From Dryas octopetala (lineage: Eukaryota > Streptophyta > Magnoliopsida > Rosales > Rosaceae): a stretch of 64,000 nucleotides of DNA. The stretch is from assembly GCA_963921425.1 (NCBI GenBank), contig OY992840.1, forward strand, positions 312,501 to 376,500. Direction: 5' to 3'. Numbering within the stretch: the first letter of the stretch is position 1; each line of letters begins with the position of its first letter. Shown here piece by piece: positions 24,427 through 36,614 of the stretch. The notes beneath the pieces were generated by a model that searched no databases, had not been told where the DNA came from, and saw only the letters and a program-made list of their open reading frames with translations. The position numbers were made by a program, and so were the translations under genes.

Positions 24427-26477
24427 TTTCTAATGATTTGATCTGAACAATGCTTATAGAGATAGAGCTCATCCCAATAATAGAATTTGACTGTGGAAAT
24501 AAACTTCTTTTTCTGTTGAGAACTGAATTCTTGAGGAACAACTCCACATGCCAAATAATTTACAATGTCTGCATACCATGGCACATGGTGGGAGATACTG
24601 AAAAGCTGCTCATCCAGAAAACTTTCATGGAGTGGAAGTAAATCTTCCTCTTCATTGCTGGGATTGACAATCCGAGAGAGGTGATCTGCCACCACATTTT
24701 CACTACCCTTTTTATCTCGGATTTCCAAGTCAAATTCTTGCAGAAGTAGGACCCTTCTAATCAATCTTGGCTTGACATCCTTTTTAGACAATAGATACTT
24801 GAGAGCAGAATGATCGGAATATACGATGACCTTAGCACCAATTAGGTAAGATCTAAACTTCTCAAGAGCAAAAATCACCGCAAGTAATTCTTTCTCCGTA
24901 ATGGCATAATTTAGTTGAGCATCATTCAAGGTGCGGCTGGCATAATATATAAAATGGGGGAGCTTGTCTCGTCGCTGACCAAGGACAGCACCTACAGCAT
25001 AGTCAGAGGCATCGCACATAAGCTCAAAGGGCAAACTCCAATCTGGGGCTGTAATGATGGGGGCTGAAATAAGAAGTTGTTTCAATGCATTAAAGGCGTC
25101 AAGGCATGCTCCGTCAAACACAAATAGGACGTCCTTTGCAAGGAGGTTGCATAAAGGCCGGCTGAGCTTGGAGAAGTTCTTAATAAACCTCCTATAGAAC
25201 CCAGCATGTCCAAGGAAGGATCTCACATCCTTCACAGAGGCAGGTGGCGGCAGTTTGGCTATCACATCAACCTTGGCTTTGTCCACCTCAACTCCCTTAC
25301 TTGAGACTAAATACCCTAACACGATACCCTGTTTAACCATAAAATGACACTTCTCCCAGTTCAAAACAAGGTTAGTGTCCCTACATCTTGCCAAAACCAA
25401 AGATAAATTATCCAAGCATATATCAAAAGAATCGCCAAGTACTGAAAAATCATCCATAAAAACGTCAATGATTCTCTCAACCATGTCTGAGAAGATACTC
25501 ATCATACACCGTTGAAAAGTGGTCGGGGCATTGCACAAACCAAAAGGCATATGCCTATAAGCAAAGGTGCCAAAAGGGCATGTGAACGTGGTCTTTTCTT
25601 GGTCCTCTGGGGCAATGAGAATTTGATTATAACTTGAGTAACCATCAAGAAAACAATAATGTGAATGCTCAGCTAACCTTTCGAGCATCTGATCAATAAA
25701 GGGCAAAGGAAAATGATCATTCATAATAGCAGCATTGATCTTCCGATAATCAATACAAACTCGCCATCCGGTGGTCATTCTTGTAGGCACGAGCTCATTG
25801 TTGTCATTCTTGATCACGGTAATGCCAGATTTCTTTGGCACCACTTGGGTAGGGCTCACCCACCTGCTGTCAGATATATGATAAATAATGCCTGCATCCA
25901 GTAGTTTCATCACCTCAGCCTTGACAACTTCCTTCATAATAAGATTCAGGCGTCTTTGAGCTTCAATAGTGGGCTTGGTTTCGTCCTCCATCAAAATCCT
26001 ATGCATACACATGGACGGACTAATGCCCTTAATGTCAGTGATAGTCCACCCAATCGCACCTTGATACTTGCGCAGCACCCTTAGTAATTTTTCTTCCTTA
26101 GTATCATTAAGATCAGCAGTAATAATGACAGGTAAAGTCTCATTCATCCCTAAGTGAGCATACTTGAGATGACATGGCAATGATTTGAACTCCAGTTTGG
26201 GAGCTTGCTCAATGGAAGGAGGGAGGGCCGGCTTAGGTGCTCTAAGACTCTCATACACATGTCGCCACTTTGGGTACTGAAGTGGTGCTTTGTCTAGGGC
26301 AGCAATGAGGTGCACGACTTCGTCTTCCATGTCTAAACTAGCATCATGGTTAGTAAGGCAGTTTTGTAACTTATCTTGAGAAGATCTTGAAACAAAATGG
26401 GCATGTACTATCCCATCCAAGACATCAACACGAAAACACTCTTCAAGCTCAGATGGGAGTTTGGCAGCCTCATACAA
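24380..26477 (-). pseudogene. Gypsy reverse transcriptase and RNase H
   Basis: A long open frame with RT motifs: [31 protein letters not shown], the [16 protein letters not shown] block, and the active site as FMDD. RNase H follows ([13 protein letters not shown], the EKELLAV block, [11 protein letters not shown] and VVADHLSR). The upstream end is joined to the protease by a frameshift between 26537 and 26477, and the downstream end to integrase by another near 24380. The RT-RNase H part itself has no stop in about 690 codons, which fits a young element. Confidence 0.92.
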
Positions 26478-26536
26478 TTTATAACAACTGACTGGTCTTA
26501 TATTCTGAATGTCAAAGTGCCCGCTTCAATAAGTGT

Positions 26537-27100
26537 CTAGGCAGTGGCCATGAATGGTCGGCCTAGAATGAGAGGAATGTCATCATCCTCTACCATGTCA
26601 AGCACTATAAAGTCAGCTGGGATATAGAATTTATCCACCTTGATAATGAGATCTTCGATTATGCCCATTGGGTAAGTGACAGATCTGTCTGCTAATTGCA
26701 AACTAACTGAGGTAGGTTTTAGCTCTCCTTTCCCTAGCTTTTGAAATACAGAGTAAGGCATAAGGTTAATGCTAGCGCCATGATCAATTAGAACTTTTTG
26801 AAGTTCAAGATTTCCAATTGTGCAAGATATAATGAAGCTCCCTGAGTCTTTCTTCTTAGGTGGAAGCTTATGAAGAAGGACTGCACTGCATTGCTCCGTC
26901 AAAATCACCTTCTCATATTCTAAAAATTTCTTTTTGTTGGCACACAACTCCTTGAGGAACTTGGCATAAGATGGAATTTGTTTTATTGCATCCAACAGGG
27001 GTAAATTGATCTGGACCTTAGCTAAAGTCTTCATGAACTCTATGGCTTGTTGGTCCTTGGAACGTTGTTGCTGCCTTTGAGGAAATGGCAGTGGTGGCAC
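26537..27100 (-). pseudogene. Gypsy aspartic protease segment
   Basis: A pepsin-like retroviral protease is seen around LIDHGASINLMP (about residue 110 of the segment). The usual Asp-Thr/Ser-Gly triad is Asp-His-Gly, a substitution likely to harm activity. LGRPFMATA marks its end. It is in frame with gag, separated by TAA stops at 27500-27502 and 27143-27145, and closes with a TAG at 26537-26539. Confidence 0.85.
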
Positions 27101-28822
27101 GTAAATTGGGCTGTCACTTGGTGCAAAAAGGGGGCTAGAAACTTACGGAATGTGGCCTGGCCGTGCCTGGGCTTTGGCATACCTTGCTGCTGGTCGCGTT
27201 GGGATATCACTGCTGTCACTAAGTTCTTGATTCGGCATAGCAGTAGTCTTTGGCAAGCTAACTGGCACTTCTTCCAAGAGTTCCTCCTCTTCTGAATCTT
27301 CATTATTCAAGTCCCTAGGTCTGTTGTCATAGCTCTTCCCATTCCTTAATGTCTTGATGACTTTGCAGTGCTCTTGGCCTCTCGGATTTGGCACGGGTTG
27401 GCTAGGAAACTGTCTTTTTTCTCTCTCACTATTTTGGTGGGCTAGCTGCCCAGCCTGCTGCTCTAGGTTTTTAATGGATGCCTTCACATTTTGCATATCT
27501 TATGCATTGCTCTCTAAATATTTTTGAGTAGCCTCCATGAATTTTGACAATTGATCTTCAATGGAAGGCTTGGGAAGCACGGCTGCTTGTTGATATGGTT
27601 GTTGATGATATGTCCGGCCTTGTTGGTTGCCACCTCAAACAAAATTGGGATGGTTCTTCCACCCAGGGTTATATGTATTGGAGAAGGGGTCGTTCCTAGG
27701 CCTATTGTAATTATTCATCATATGGACATGCTCTTGCACGAGCTCTGGCAAGCTGTCTTTGTTGGGGCACTGTGTAATGTCATGAGTTGGTTCACTACAT
27801 ATGGCACATGACTGTTGTGGACTTGGTATTGAAGAAGCCTGCAATAAAGCATCAATCTTTGCGTTGAACGTCTTTTCTAACTTAGCAATTTGGGCAGAAA
27901 CATGAGGAGAACCTTGAGACATTTCGAAAACTCCTCTCTTTTGGGTTTGTTCTTCTGTCCATTGTTGGGATTCAGATGCCATCATATCATACAACTCAAA
28001 AGCTTCCCTTGCTGATTTAGACATTAAAGACCCTCCAGCGGATGCATTCACTTGACTCTTGGTGATCGTATTGAGACCGTCGTAAAAGATGTTCATTTGA
28101 AGGTCGGCATCAAACCCAGTATGAGGGCATTTGACGTAGAGTTCATTGTACCTTTCCCATGCTTCATGGAATGACTCATTTGGTTTTTGGGCAAAGGCTA
28201 ATATTTCTTTCTTAAGTGCAAGAGTCTTGGAAGAAGGGAAAAACTTGTTAAGAAACTTGTCTTGCAGTTGTGCCCATGTTGTAATACTATTTGCAGGGAG
28301 TGAATGTAGCCACGTCTTGGCTTTGTCCTTTAAGGAGAACGGAAAAAGGCGTAACTTGATAGCTTCAGAAGAGAAACCCCTGATTATGGTATTGTCACAT
28401 GCTTCAAGGAAGTCAGCCAGATGCATGTTAGGGTCGCTGTTTGGCAAACCATGGAATAAGGGCAAGATGTTGAGGATGTGAGGCTTGATTTCAAAGGTGG
28501 TGACGTCCTCCACAGCTGGATAGGTGATGCATCTTGGCAGCGCATTGGCTCTTGCTGCCAATGAATTCCTCAAAGGTTGTCCTGCCGCAGGTAGACCAAG
28601 AGCCATGGTTAAGACAAGTGGTCTCTATGACGATGGCAATGAAGATGGTTTGACAATAGATGTACTATTCTCAGATTCACGAAACAGATCGGCAAGAGAA
28701 ATATCACGTAGGCTGAAATCTTGTTCTAAATATCTTTCTCTAGCTAACTTCCTTGCAGTTCTCTCTGGTTCAGGGTCGTAGGCAGCAAGAGCTTGATTCT
28801 GGGACCTTGTTCCATTCACCAT
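27101..28822 (-). pseudogene. Gypsy gag with in-frame stops
   Basis: A single minus-strand frame starting with an ATG at 28822. Retrotransposon gag signatures include LFHGLPNSDPNMHLADF, WLHSLPANSITTWAQLQDKF and FHEAWERYNELYVKCPHTGF. A zinc knuckle (CAICSEPTHDITQCP) lies near 27770-27810. TAG at 28625-28627, TGA at 27635-27637 and TAA at 27500-27502 and 27143-27145 interrupt it. The rest of the frame is open, so the damage is light. Confidence 0.88.
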
Positions 28823-29000
28823 ATACTACCTATAACCTGAAGATACAACCAAAATAATATGTCACAAATAAAGAACACAAAATACAATAATAAAGGAACC
28901 AACTAAACAGCAAAAATTTTTTTTTTTTTTTTTAAGAATGTAACGAGTAATTAGCTAACTAAGCAAAATAAACACAAAAACTCGGGAACTGTTGGCACAG

Positions 29001-29018
29001 TCCCCGGCAACAGCGCCA
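29001..29018 (-). other. Primer-binding site
   Basis: On the minus strand TGGCGCTGTTGCCGGGGA starts six bases inside the 5' LTR. It resembles the site found in Athila/Tat-type elements, complementary to a plant tRNA 3' end (tRNA-Asp is my recollection); one base differs from the form I know. Confidence 0.65.
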
Positions 29019-29024
29019 ATTTCT

Positions 29025-30581
29025 TGATAGTGATTTTACCACCTGCAAAACAAGGGTCAAACCATACAAAATACTTGCAAGAGAACAAGGTTATTGTAGT
29101 ATAGAACGGCTCAAGCAAGGTCGATCTCCTCAGGGATTGGTATAAACAGTTGATGAGTTTTAGAATATTCAACTTAGTTAACTCTATGAACTAGACTAAA
29201 TTAACAAGACTAAATTTCTAATCTACGTGATGTAGACAAAGTATCTAAAATGGGGAATTGATTTATAGACTAACGACCTAACTAAACACGCTAAAATAGC
29301 AACAAGAGGTAGCGATAATAGCTTTAAGAAAATCAAATTGACAAAACACTAAGGTTCAACCTTCACCATTAACAATCCTACTTGTCTCTCTCAATTACTT
29401 AATTGATGGAACACAAGCCACTTTGAAGGTTAGGTTTCCCTTATGTAAGCTTTACTCGTGACATTCAAGCTAAAACGTATACCACAACATGCAATTCGTC
29501 CATGACATTTAGATCAAATTTTAACATGAGTTATTCATTAAACTCTGTGAAAACCTTTTGATAACCCATGCAATCCTTAAGAGCGTGACATTCGCCTTAA
29601 GAGAAATTACAATTCTCAATCACAAGAAGCTATGGCCAATTTTTAATGTGACATTCATTCAAAATTGCATCAAATTACTTTTCTAAACACCCTAATGATG
29701 ATCAATCATCAAGACACAAAGATAGTATAAACTTAGTGATTGAAAATATCAAAGTAAACATGGACCACACTTAAGCAACCAAAAGAGAACTCTACGTATT
29801 CATGTTAAGGCTCACAGCCTCACCCTAGCAAAGGAATTAGTTCTGCATAGTCATATTAAACAAAAATAAACATAAGAAAGTAAAGACACCCTTGACAGAA
29901 AATACAAAGGCTGAATGTCCCCTGTTGCACGCAGCTCCCAAAATTTCTTTCTTCTCTTCGTCTATCCCCCCCTTCCTTTTCACTATGGAATCCCTCTTAT
30001 AGGTTTTTGAAAACATAATCCTAACTTCAAAGGGACCTCAAGACCGTTCAAGCAGTCCTTGGCGGTGAGGGAAACTTAAAATAATAAATTACTAATTTAA
30101 ACTTTCCTATTCTTGGTTGGAAATCACAGCAGTGCACCACCTTGGATCGTTGGATGACCAAATCATCTTAGAATTGGACGAATAAGATGGCGTTAGAAAG
30201 GTATGGACGTCAGCTTCCAAAGTCAAGAAGGAAGTTTCTTTGAATAATGCTTTTAGAGTGGACTTTCTTCACCCGTAAGCTTCGGAGATCCAATCTGTCC
30301 AATCTGGAATTTGGGCTGATTTCGCTTGAAAAACTGTATCAATTGGCTAGGTGGAAAAATCTACAAAAATCACACAATGAACTTCAAGATGTGTTCTTTC
30401 ATCTCCAACCAACTTTACTCAAAAATTCCTCTGTTTGCATATATTTTCATCAAATGCCATTATGGTGCTCCTGAGACAGAAAATGTGAAAAAGTATCATA
30501 AACACTTAAAATCTTCTAACAAAATGGCACAAAAACTAAGTGAAAGAGGTATATACATGTAGTATAATATTCGTCTTATCA
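29025..30581 (-). repeat. 5' LTR of the gypsy element
   Basis: 1557 bp, paired with 19204-20759. Its outer end is followed at once by the duplication CTCTG and then by MULE transposase sequence. Confidence 0.93.
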
Positions 30582-33500
30582 CTCTGCCTCTATCTCTCCT
30601 TGCTGCAGTTGAATTTGAAGCCTCAGTGGTTACTACACCTCTCCCACTCCCTCCCCCTATTACTATACCTCTACTTCTACCTCTGGCCACCTTCCTTAGT
30701 ACTTGTCCATCACATTGAATGAATGATACTCGTTGTGTCCCAACACAATAACATAACAAGAACATCACATAAAGGATTTGCATTGTACCATGTTTGCAGT
30801 TTGAGTAATTGAGGTTGATGCATCTTGTTGAGTTTGAACTTGAGGGGATGCCATACTCCTTTCACCTTGCACATTCTTCCAAACCAGAATTATGACTCAA
30901 ATAAAATAAAATAAGTGTATGAAAATTCAGCATGTATAAAGAGAAGCATAAATACCTGATTGCCGACGACCCTTTTACAAGTTTTCACATTGTGGCTCTC
31001 AGCTCCACACTTGCTACATCTGATAGTTACCCAATGTCTTCTCAATACTTGAGGTGGGGCCACTTCTAATGGATTGGGGTTTGGGGTAGTGTTTGCAGCT
31101 GGAACTTTACTTGGGCCATCTGTTCTTTTTTTCTTGGGCCTACTAGGCTGCTTAAGGCATTTTGGTGGTAGAATCTTATCATCATCACCTTTTTCCCACA
31201 TATCCATTGAAGGCATTGGAAAAATTATGGGGTCATATGCCTTGAGGTAAACATCTTTCTTGTAACAACCATGAACATAATCAAGCACATCTTCCTCTCA
31301 TCAATACACATGCAATAGCATGTACACAAGATATCCCACTCAACTCCCACCTCTTGCAACTGCAAGTCCATTGACTGAGATCAACACTGAACTGATAGCC
31401 CCCAATATGCTTTACCTCATATATGGTTGGCCCTGCCATTCTTACTATCAGCACACCTGTTTCTAGCTTTCTCTTCTCGACTATCTTCAAGATCCTAGGC
31501 CCAACTGAATGATGCCAGCTCCTGCAGGCAGCCCTTCTATTGGCCATTCTCAGCATTAACCACATTCTAATCCTCTCTAGCATGGTTAGGATAGGCTTGT
31601 CCCTAGCATCAAGGATGGCAGAGTTGAAACTCTCACATAGATTGTTCAATAGTATATCACATTTGGAATGTGTCCCAAAGTGTGACCTTGACCAATTCTT
31701 TGCAGGCTTCTCACTCAACCACCCCTAGGCTGCATTATCAACAATCCTCATTTTGTCCATCTCTTCTTTCCACCATGGAACACAAGTAGACCTTGCTGCT
31801 GCCCATAACAGGTTCTTCAATTGGAGGCCAGGGTATTTGAGTTTGAAATTATTATGTAAGTGCCTCACACACATCCCATGTTCTTCACTTGGCATTAACC
31901 TCTCTATGGCAGACACTAATCCATTTTGTTTGTCACTGATCATTACATAATCATGACCATTCTCAGTGTTGATGTCTTTCATCAGAAGCTCCAAAAACTA
32001 CTCCCATGAGTTCTTGTTTTCAATCTCCAGTATAACATATGCAACTGGAAACAATCCATTGTTTGGATCAACCCCCACTGCAGTGAGAATCTGTCCTGGA
32101 TAAGGCCCTTTGGTGTGACATCCATCAACCCCAATTACAAGCCTACACCTTTGCAAAAAGCCTTCTCTCCATGCATCCAAGCAAATATACATTCTATGGA
32201 AAAGCACTTTGTCACCTTCTTTGTTTGTACTAATCTTGATAGTGCTACCTCTGTTTTTTCTCAGCAACTCATTTGCATAATCTCTTAGCCTAGCATATTG
32301 AGTATCATAGTTGCCTTCATTTAGGACATCAGCCTTCCTCTTGGCCTTGTAAACTTGAGTCTTTGTTACATTTATGTTGAATTCTTGTCTCACCTTACTC
32401 TGGAAACCAGCCAGAGACCAACCAGGATTGTTCCTCAACTTAGCAGGAAACCTGTCTGCAAGCCAGGTTGAATTGGCTTGTTTCACATTCCCCTTCTTGT
32501 TGCACATATGTTGCAGCCTTAGTTTCTTTATGGCCCATGTGGATGAACTTGAAGATAGAGGGTTGGCCCGTACTAGGAAATGACATTTTGTGGTCCTAAT
32601 ACAAATTGCATTCAATCTAACCTTGTCATTCTTCACAAACTTTAATTGTCTGCCTTCTCTAATTCCACATTCTTTTATGAACTCCATGCATTCATCTTTA
32701 GTGGCAAACTGCTTACCTAACTCCAAAACATGATTTTTCATATCAGTAGCCCTATTGAATTGCTTGAACTTTGGCACTTTCTTTTTTTTCTTCCTTCGAG
32801 AGCATTCAGCTTCACCATCAGAAGAATCCTCACTTAAGCTTTCTAGCTCATCTGATTTGTCACCATCATCTGAAATCTCCCCAACATCATTGGTGGCAGC
32901 CACAAGGTCAACCTAAGGATCTACATTAGTCTCATATGCCATATCATCATCATTATCAGTGTATTCATAATCACTGTCTACAAATTCATCCTCTTCTGCA
33001 GCTTCCCCAACTTCACCAGCTTCACCAATTCTACCATCTTCACCAACTTCACCATCTTTACCATCTTCATCATCTTCACCATCTTCACCATCTTCATCAT
33101 CTTTGCCAACTATGAAACCATTCTCATTATAGTCTGTGTAATCATTTGGATGAACATTCTTTGATTGACTGTTTACCTCATCACCACCACTACCAGAAAC
33201 CACATTGTTCAGTAAAGCTTGATCATCGACATCATCTATAGTCAACTGATACTCTGGTCTCTCCAAAGATGGCCATACGTGTGAAGCCTGACTCTCAACT
33301 TGGGTATAAATAGGGCCCTCATAATATAACAGTCCAAGTTGGTTGGGAGGAACAACACTAACCAATGAGAGAACATGTGCATCAGACCTAATATAAACTA
33401 AACCATTTGGCCCATTGGTTCTAGGAACCCTATAGTATATACTAAGTTTTTTGGGCTCAACCTTTTCCATGTTCACATCATACCCAAGTTGCTTGCCCAT

Positions 33501-33635
33501 TTTCATGAGGTCCAATAGGGATAAAAGGTCTCTTGAGAGATCATCAACTCAACACACAGTGCCCCCTTGTAAACCCTTTTTCTAAATGTACCCCCATACT
33601 GAATTTGTAGAGTAATCCCATCAGGATCCCCTACA
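30582..33635 (-). pseudogene. MULE transposase pseudogene
   Basis: The N-terminus is recognisable from about 33630 (DGITLQIQYGGTFRKRVY), with a frameshift near 33530. An acidic Asp/Gly/Glu repeat follows (about 33110-32990). The MuDR DNA-binding segment is near 32700-32500. The DDE transposase core has Asp in VIGVDGCHTKG and Asp in VMISDKQNG, then the CVRHLHNNF block and Glu in NLCESFNSAI. A SWIM zinc finger (CSCKRWELSGISCVH) lies near 31330-31370 and a CCHC knuckle (CSKCGAESHNVKTC) near 30970-31020. Three in-frame TAG stops (near 32910, 31998 and 31725) and a frameshift near 31285 disable it. The 3' part seems to have small introns and an Arg/Gly-rich tail, cut by the retrotransposon at 30582. 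Confidence 0.88.
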
Positions 33636-34429
33636 CACAATTAAAAAATTCATATTCCTCACAAACCATACTTAAGTGTAACATGTTCTAATAGTAACAC
33701 AAATATAACATGGATTACATACATACACTAGCTACCAACTTAACCAACCCATTTGGCATCCTAATACCCTATCAGCATTGGCAAAATTGACACAATTGGC
33801 AGCCCCATTAACTAGCAAAATTGACCATCACAAACCATCACAAACCATCCTATTAAACTATATACAGTCACACCACAAAAAGAAAAAAATAAAGGACATT
33901 TAGGACAAACCACCTACACAAGTACCAGCCTTCAATGTTCACCGACCACTGTACTAAGCAATAACACTTAAAAAAACAAACCCAACATAGTATAAAATTC
34001 AAGATTCTCATCAATCCAGCTGCAGACTAAAGAGAACAAAACAGAGAAAAGGTTATTTGGGACCACATCGAACAAAAAAAGGAAAACCCTAAAAGTGGCA
34101 GACATATGCATTTTACAAGCTGCCAAATGGAACACACAAGGACCACACCCAGGCTTTTTCCTAGCTACCAAACAAACAAAGAACAATAAACAAATCCAAT
34201 AAACAACAGCTACCAAATATCCGAAGCATAACAAGACCAATTTGCGCACTTACCGTACATGGGATGCTCCCCAAATGTCCGAATTCAATAACCATCGCCA
34301 GAAATCCCAACGATCTCAAATGCAACACGAATTCACCAAGGTTCCAACCAGATCTCGCGAACAAATCCAAAAAAAAACCCACAAAACCGTTGGCCTGCTA
34401 TATGTTCTCGAAGAGTCCATAACCCACAT

Positions 34430-34642
34430 ACGCCAATTAACCCCCATTTGACCCTATTTGACTTATTAAGGATATTAATTCACCATTTTTGCCCCTAAAT
34501 TTGACGGCTGTTATTGACATTTGACGGAATGGACCATGTTGGCAAACGTTAAATATTTCGTGGACTATGGCAAAAAAAAAAAAAAGGGTGGACCAAAATG
34601 AGACTTTGGAACAAATAAGTGGACTAAATTGGTAATTCCCTC
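34430..34642 (-). repeat. MULE right terminal inverted repeat
   Basis: Counterpart of 17639-17860. Between it and the transposase (33640-34430) I see only AT-rich, non-coding MULE sequence. Confidence 0.85.
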
Positions 34643-34651
34643 TAATAAAAA

Positions 34652-36614
34652 TTTAGAAATTTAAAAAAATTATCAGTATAAGGAAAATTTGAAAAAACTA
34701 CTAAAATTTTCAAAAGAATATTGATTTTCGAATCTACTACCAAATTTTTTAAAAAAAGACTACAAAGGGCAATGAATCAAACAAAGAAAAAGACCTGTAG
34801 CAAAAGACAAGAAGACAAAGACATATGTTTTCACAATCAAATGGTTTTCACATGTGTTGAACCCGAAATTTAGATAACAATAATAAAGATTATCATACGA
34901 ACGTCTGACGTGGAACCGATTGAGTGGCTGGACTTTCCTTTTTATCTCGTCAAAGCTTCTACTCCTTGTCGATAGGTTGGATTTCCTGCAAAAAAACTCT
35001 TTCATGCTAAAGTCAGAGAAAGAAAATTCTCTAATTGGTAAATAATGATTTTTGACATACCTCTCATCAACGATTTCCATGGGTTTTATAGATACTTTCC
35101 TCATTAATTCCCAAATTTTGTCTGTTATTCTTGACTTTCAGAGATCGTGGGATTAATGAGAGGAAATAATGAGATTTATCTCATTAATGTCTTGACCGTT
35201 GGCTTGATGAAAACATGAACAATTATTTCCCACATTTTCCTCCCCATAATACTCAATTAGTTATCGTCATTATTATTAGAATAAACATTAAGATAATGAA
35301 TCTTAATCAATTTATACATATAAATTGATAATTAAAATTATAATGAACACGTCACCTTTTTGACTTGGTCTCCAATATTTGTAGCAAATAGGAAATCGCC
35401 ACGTGTCATGGTGATATTTTGCTCCAACAGATGCCCTATTTCGTTTTCCTTATGACATTCAAACTCTTTGAGTTAGAAGGAAAATGAAACTCTTTCTCGA
35501 GTTATATATTCACGTTGAAGTAGGATTCTCAATTTTCAAGATCTTTGTCGTCGATTTTTTTAAATTGCCTTTGAGGCACCTGGGTTTCACACACTGATGC
35601 GTGACATCTGCTAATTGTGTCGTAGGTTTCCCTTATCATTTTTTCTGCTTTTTTTCTTTCTACAAAGATGGTGCAAATGATGGATCTCGTGACCTCGAGG
35701 ACCGAGTTCAAAAGCTTGAAGCTTCTACTCATGGAGTCTCTGGGAAGTTCAGGTTTCTGCTTCCGTCTTCTCGAGTCAGAGTTGGAGCTTCTGATGTGTG
35801 AAGGTGTTAAGAGAGATTTACAAATAATGACACTATTTATGATCCTTTGGTCTCGAAGGAGTCCAAGATTGTTTCTCCCGAGGACGAGGTCGTGGCTGTA
35901 GTCAATGATTGAGCAATGGCTAACGCCTCGACCTCCGATGATGACCCATTGGAGTCTTGGTCATCTTCATCCCTCTAGGTTTCTTGTCTCATCCTTTAGT
36001 ATGAAATGCTTAGTTTAATTAAAAAATCAAATTTCGAATAAATCTATTAATTACTTTATCTTTCAAATTTTCACGGATGGATAAAACAACTTGCCCCCTG
36101 CGGATTTAAAATTCGAGATGAATTTAGGGTTTTATAAATACCTAGTTTAACAACTAATATTCTCATCAGAGTTTTGTTCTTGGAATATCATGAGAAGAAT
36201 TCGTAGATCATAGTCGAGTTTGCGAGTACGTGCTCTTCTTCGCGAAAGGAAGGGTTTTGAAAAACCATAAACTTGTCGGCATACATCCCTTTTTCAAGGA
36301 TCGACATCTTATTATGAGGATTGTGGTTCCAAACTTGCTTTTGAGCGCCCTTTTTCTCTTAACGGTGTTGATTCCACTTCAAGAGATATTTTGTCGGGCT
36401 CAAGGCAATGCTCTGCTCAAGCAAATGCCCCCATTCCGACTTTGAAATGGCATTATCTTACTGCTTGCATGAAGCTCATAGTGATGCAAGTCGAGGTCAA
36501 GCGCTCAAGGACTAAGTTGAATAAGGCTAGTTGATCCATGAGCTCTACCTATATTGTGGGTTACCTTGATGGTTTTATTCAGGGGTCGGATGTTCTTCGC
36601 ATATAATCACTTAC
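34652..36614. other. Intergenic stretch, nothing recognised
   Basis: Several short ORFs occur (34760-35104, 35529-35901, 36230-36445) but none shows a known domain or gene structure. A 16-base phrase TTACCTTGATGGTTTT occurs at about 36562 and 36611. The stretch may be the remnant of a decayed gene or element. Confidence 0.4.

Larger units (their letters stand above)
19204..30581 (-). mobile_element. Full-length Ty3/gypsy LTR retrotransposon, 11.4 kb, degraded
   Basis: Two LTRs (19204-20759 and 29025-30581), both TGATAGTG...TTATCA, are flanked by the exact duplication CTCTG (19199-19203, 30582-30586). The coding strand is minus: the right LTR is 5', followed by a primer-binding site, gag, protease, RT, RNase H, integrase, a 2.5-kb non-coding spacer and a polypurine tract. 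The order RT-RNase H-integrase makes it Ty3/gypsy. The PBS type and lack of a chromodomain fit the Athila/Tat group, but the lineage is an inference. By eye I count about 34 base differences between the LTRs (about 2 percent), so the insertion is fairly young. Stops and frameshifts make it non-autonomous. Confidence 0.93.
17639..34642 (-). mobile_element. Mutator-like element (MULE) with a nested Ty3/gypsy element
   Basis: Terminal inverted repeats of about 200 bp (left about 17639-17860, right about 34430-34642) share the run GGGAATTACCAATTTAGTCC and continue with GCCAACAT, TCCATTCCGTCAAA and TGTCAATAACA. Each end is flanked by the 9-bp duplication TAATAAAAA (17630-17638, 34643-34651), as expected for Mutator. 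The left end has one extra A in a poly-A run. Inside are a GRF zinc-finger gene on the plus strand and a convergent MULE transposase on the minus strand, with an 11378-bp retrotransposon between. Subtracting that insert and its 5-bp duplication gives an original element of about 5.6 kb. The transposase is dead. Confidence 0.9.

Noticed and set aside
23251..28822. Endogenous pararetrovirus
   Set aside because: Paired LTRs, PBS, integrase and a 5-bp target duplication identify an LTR retrotransposon.
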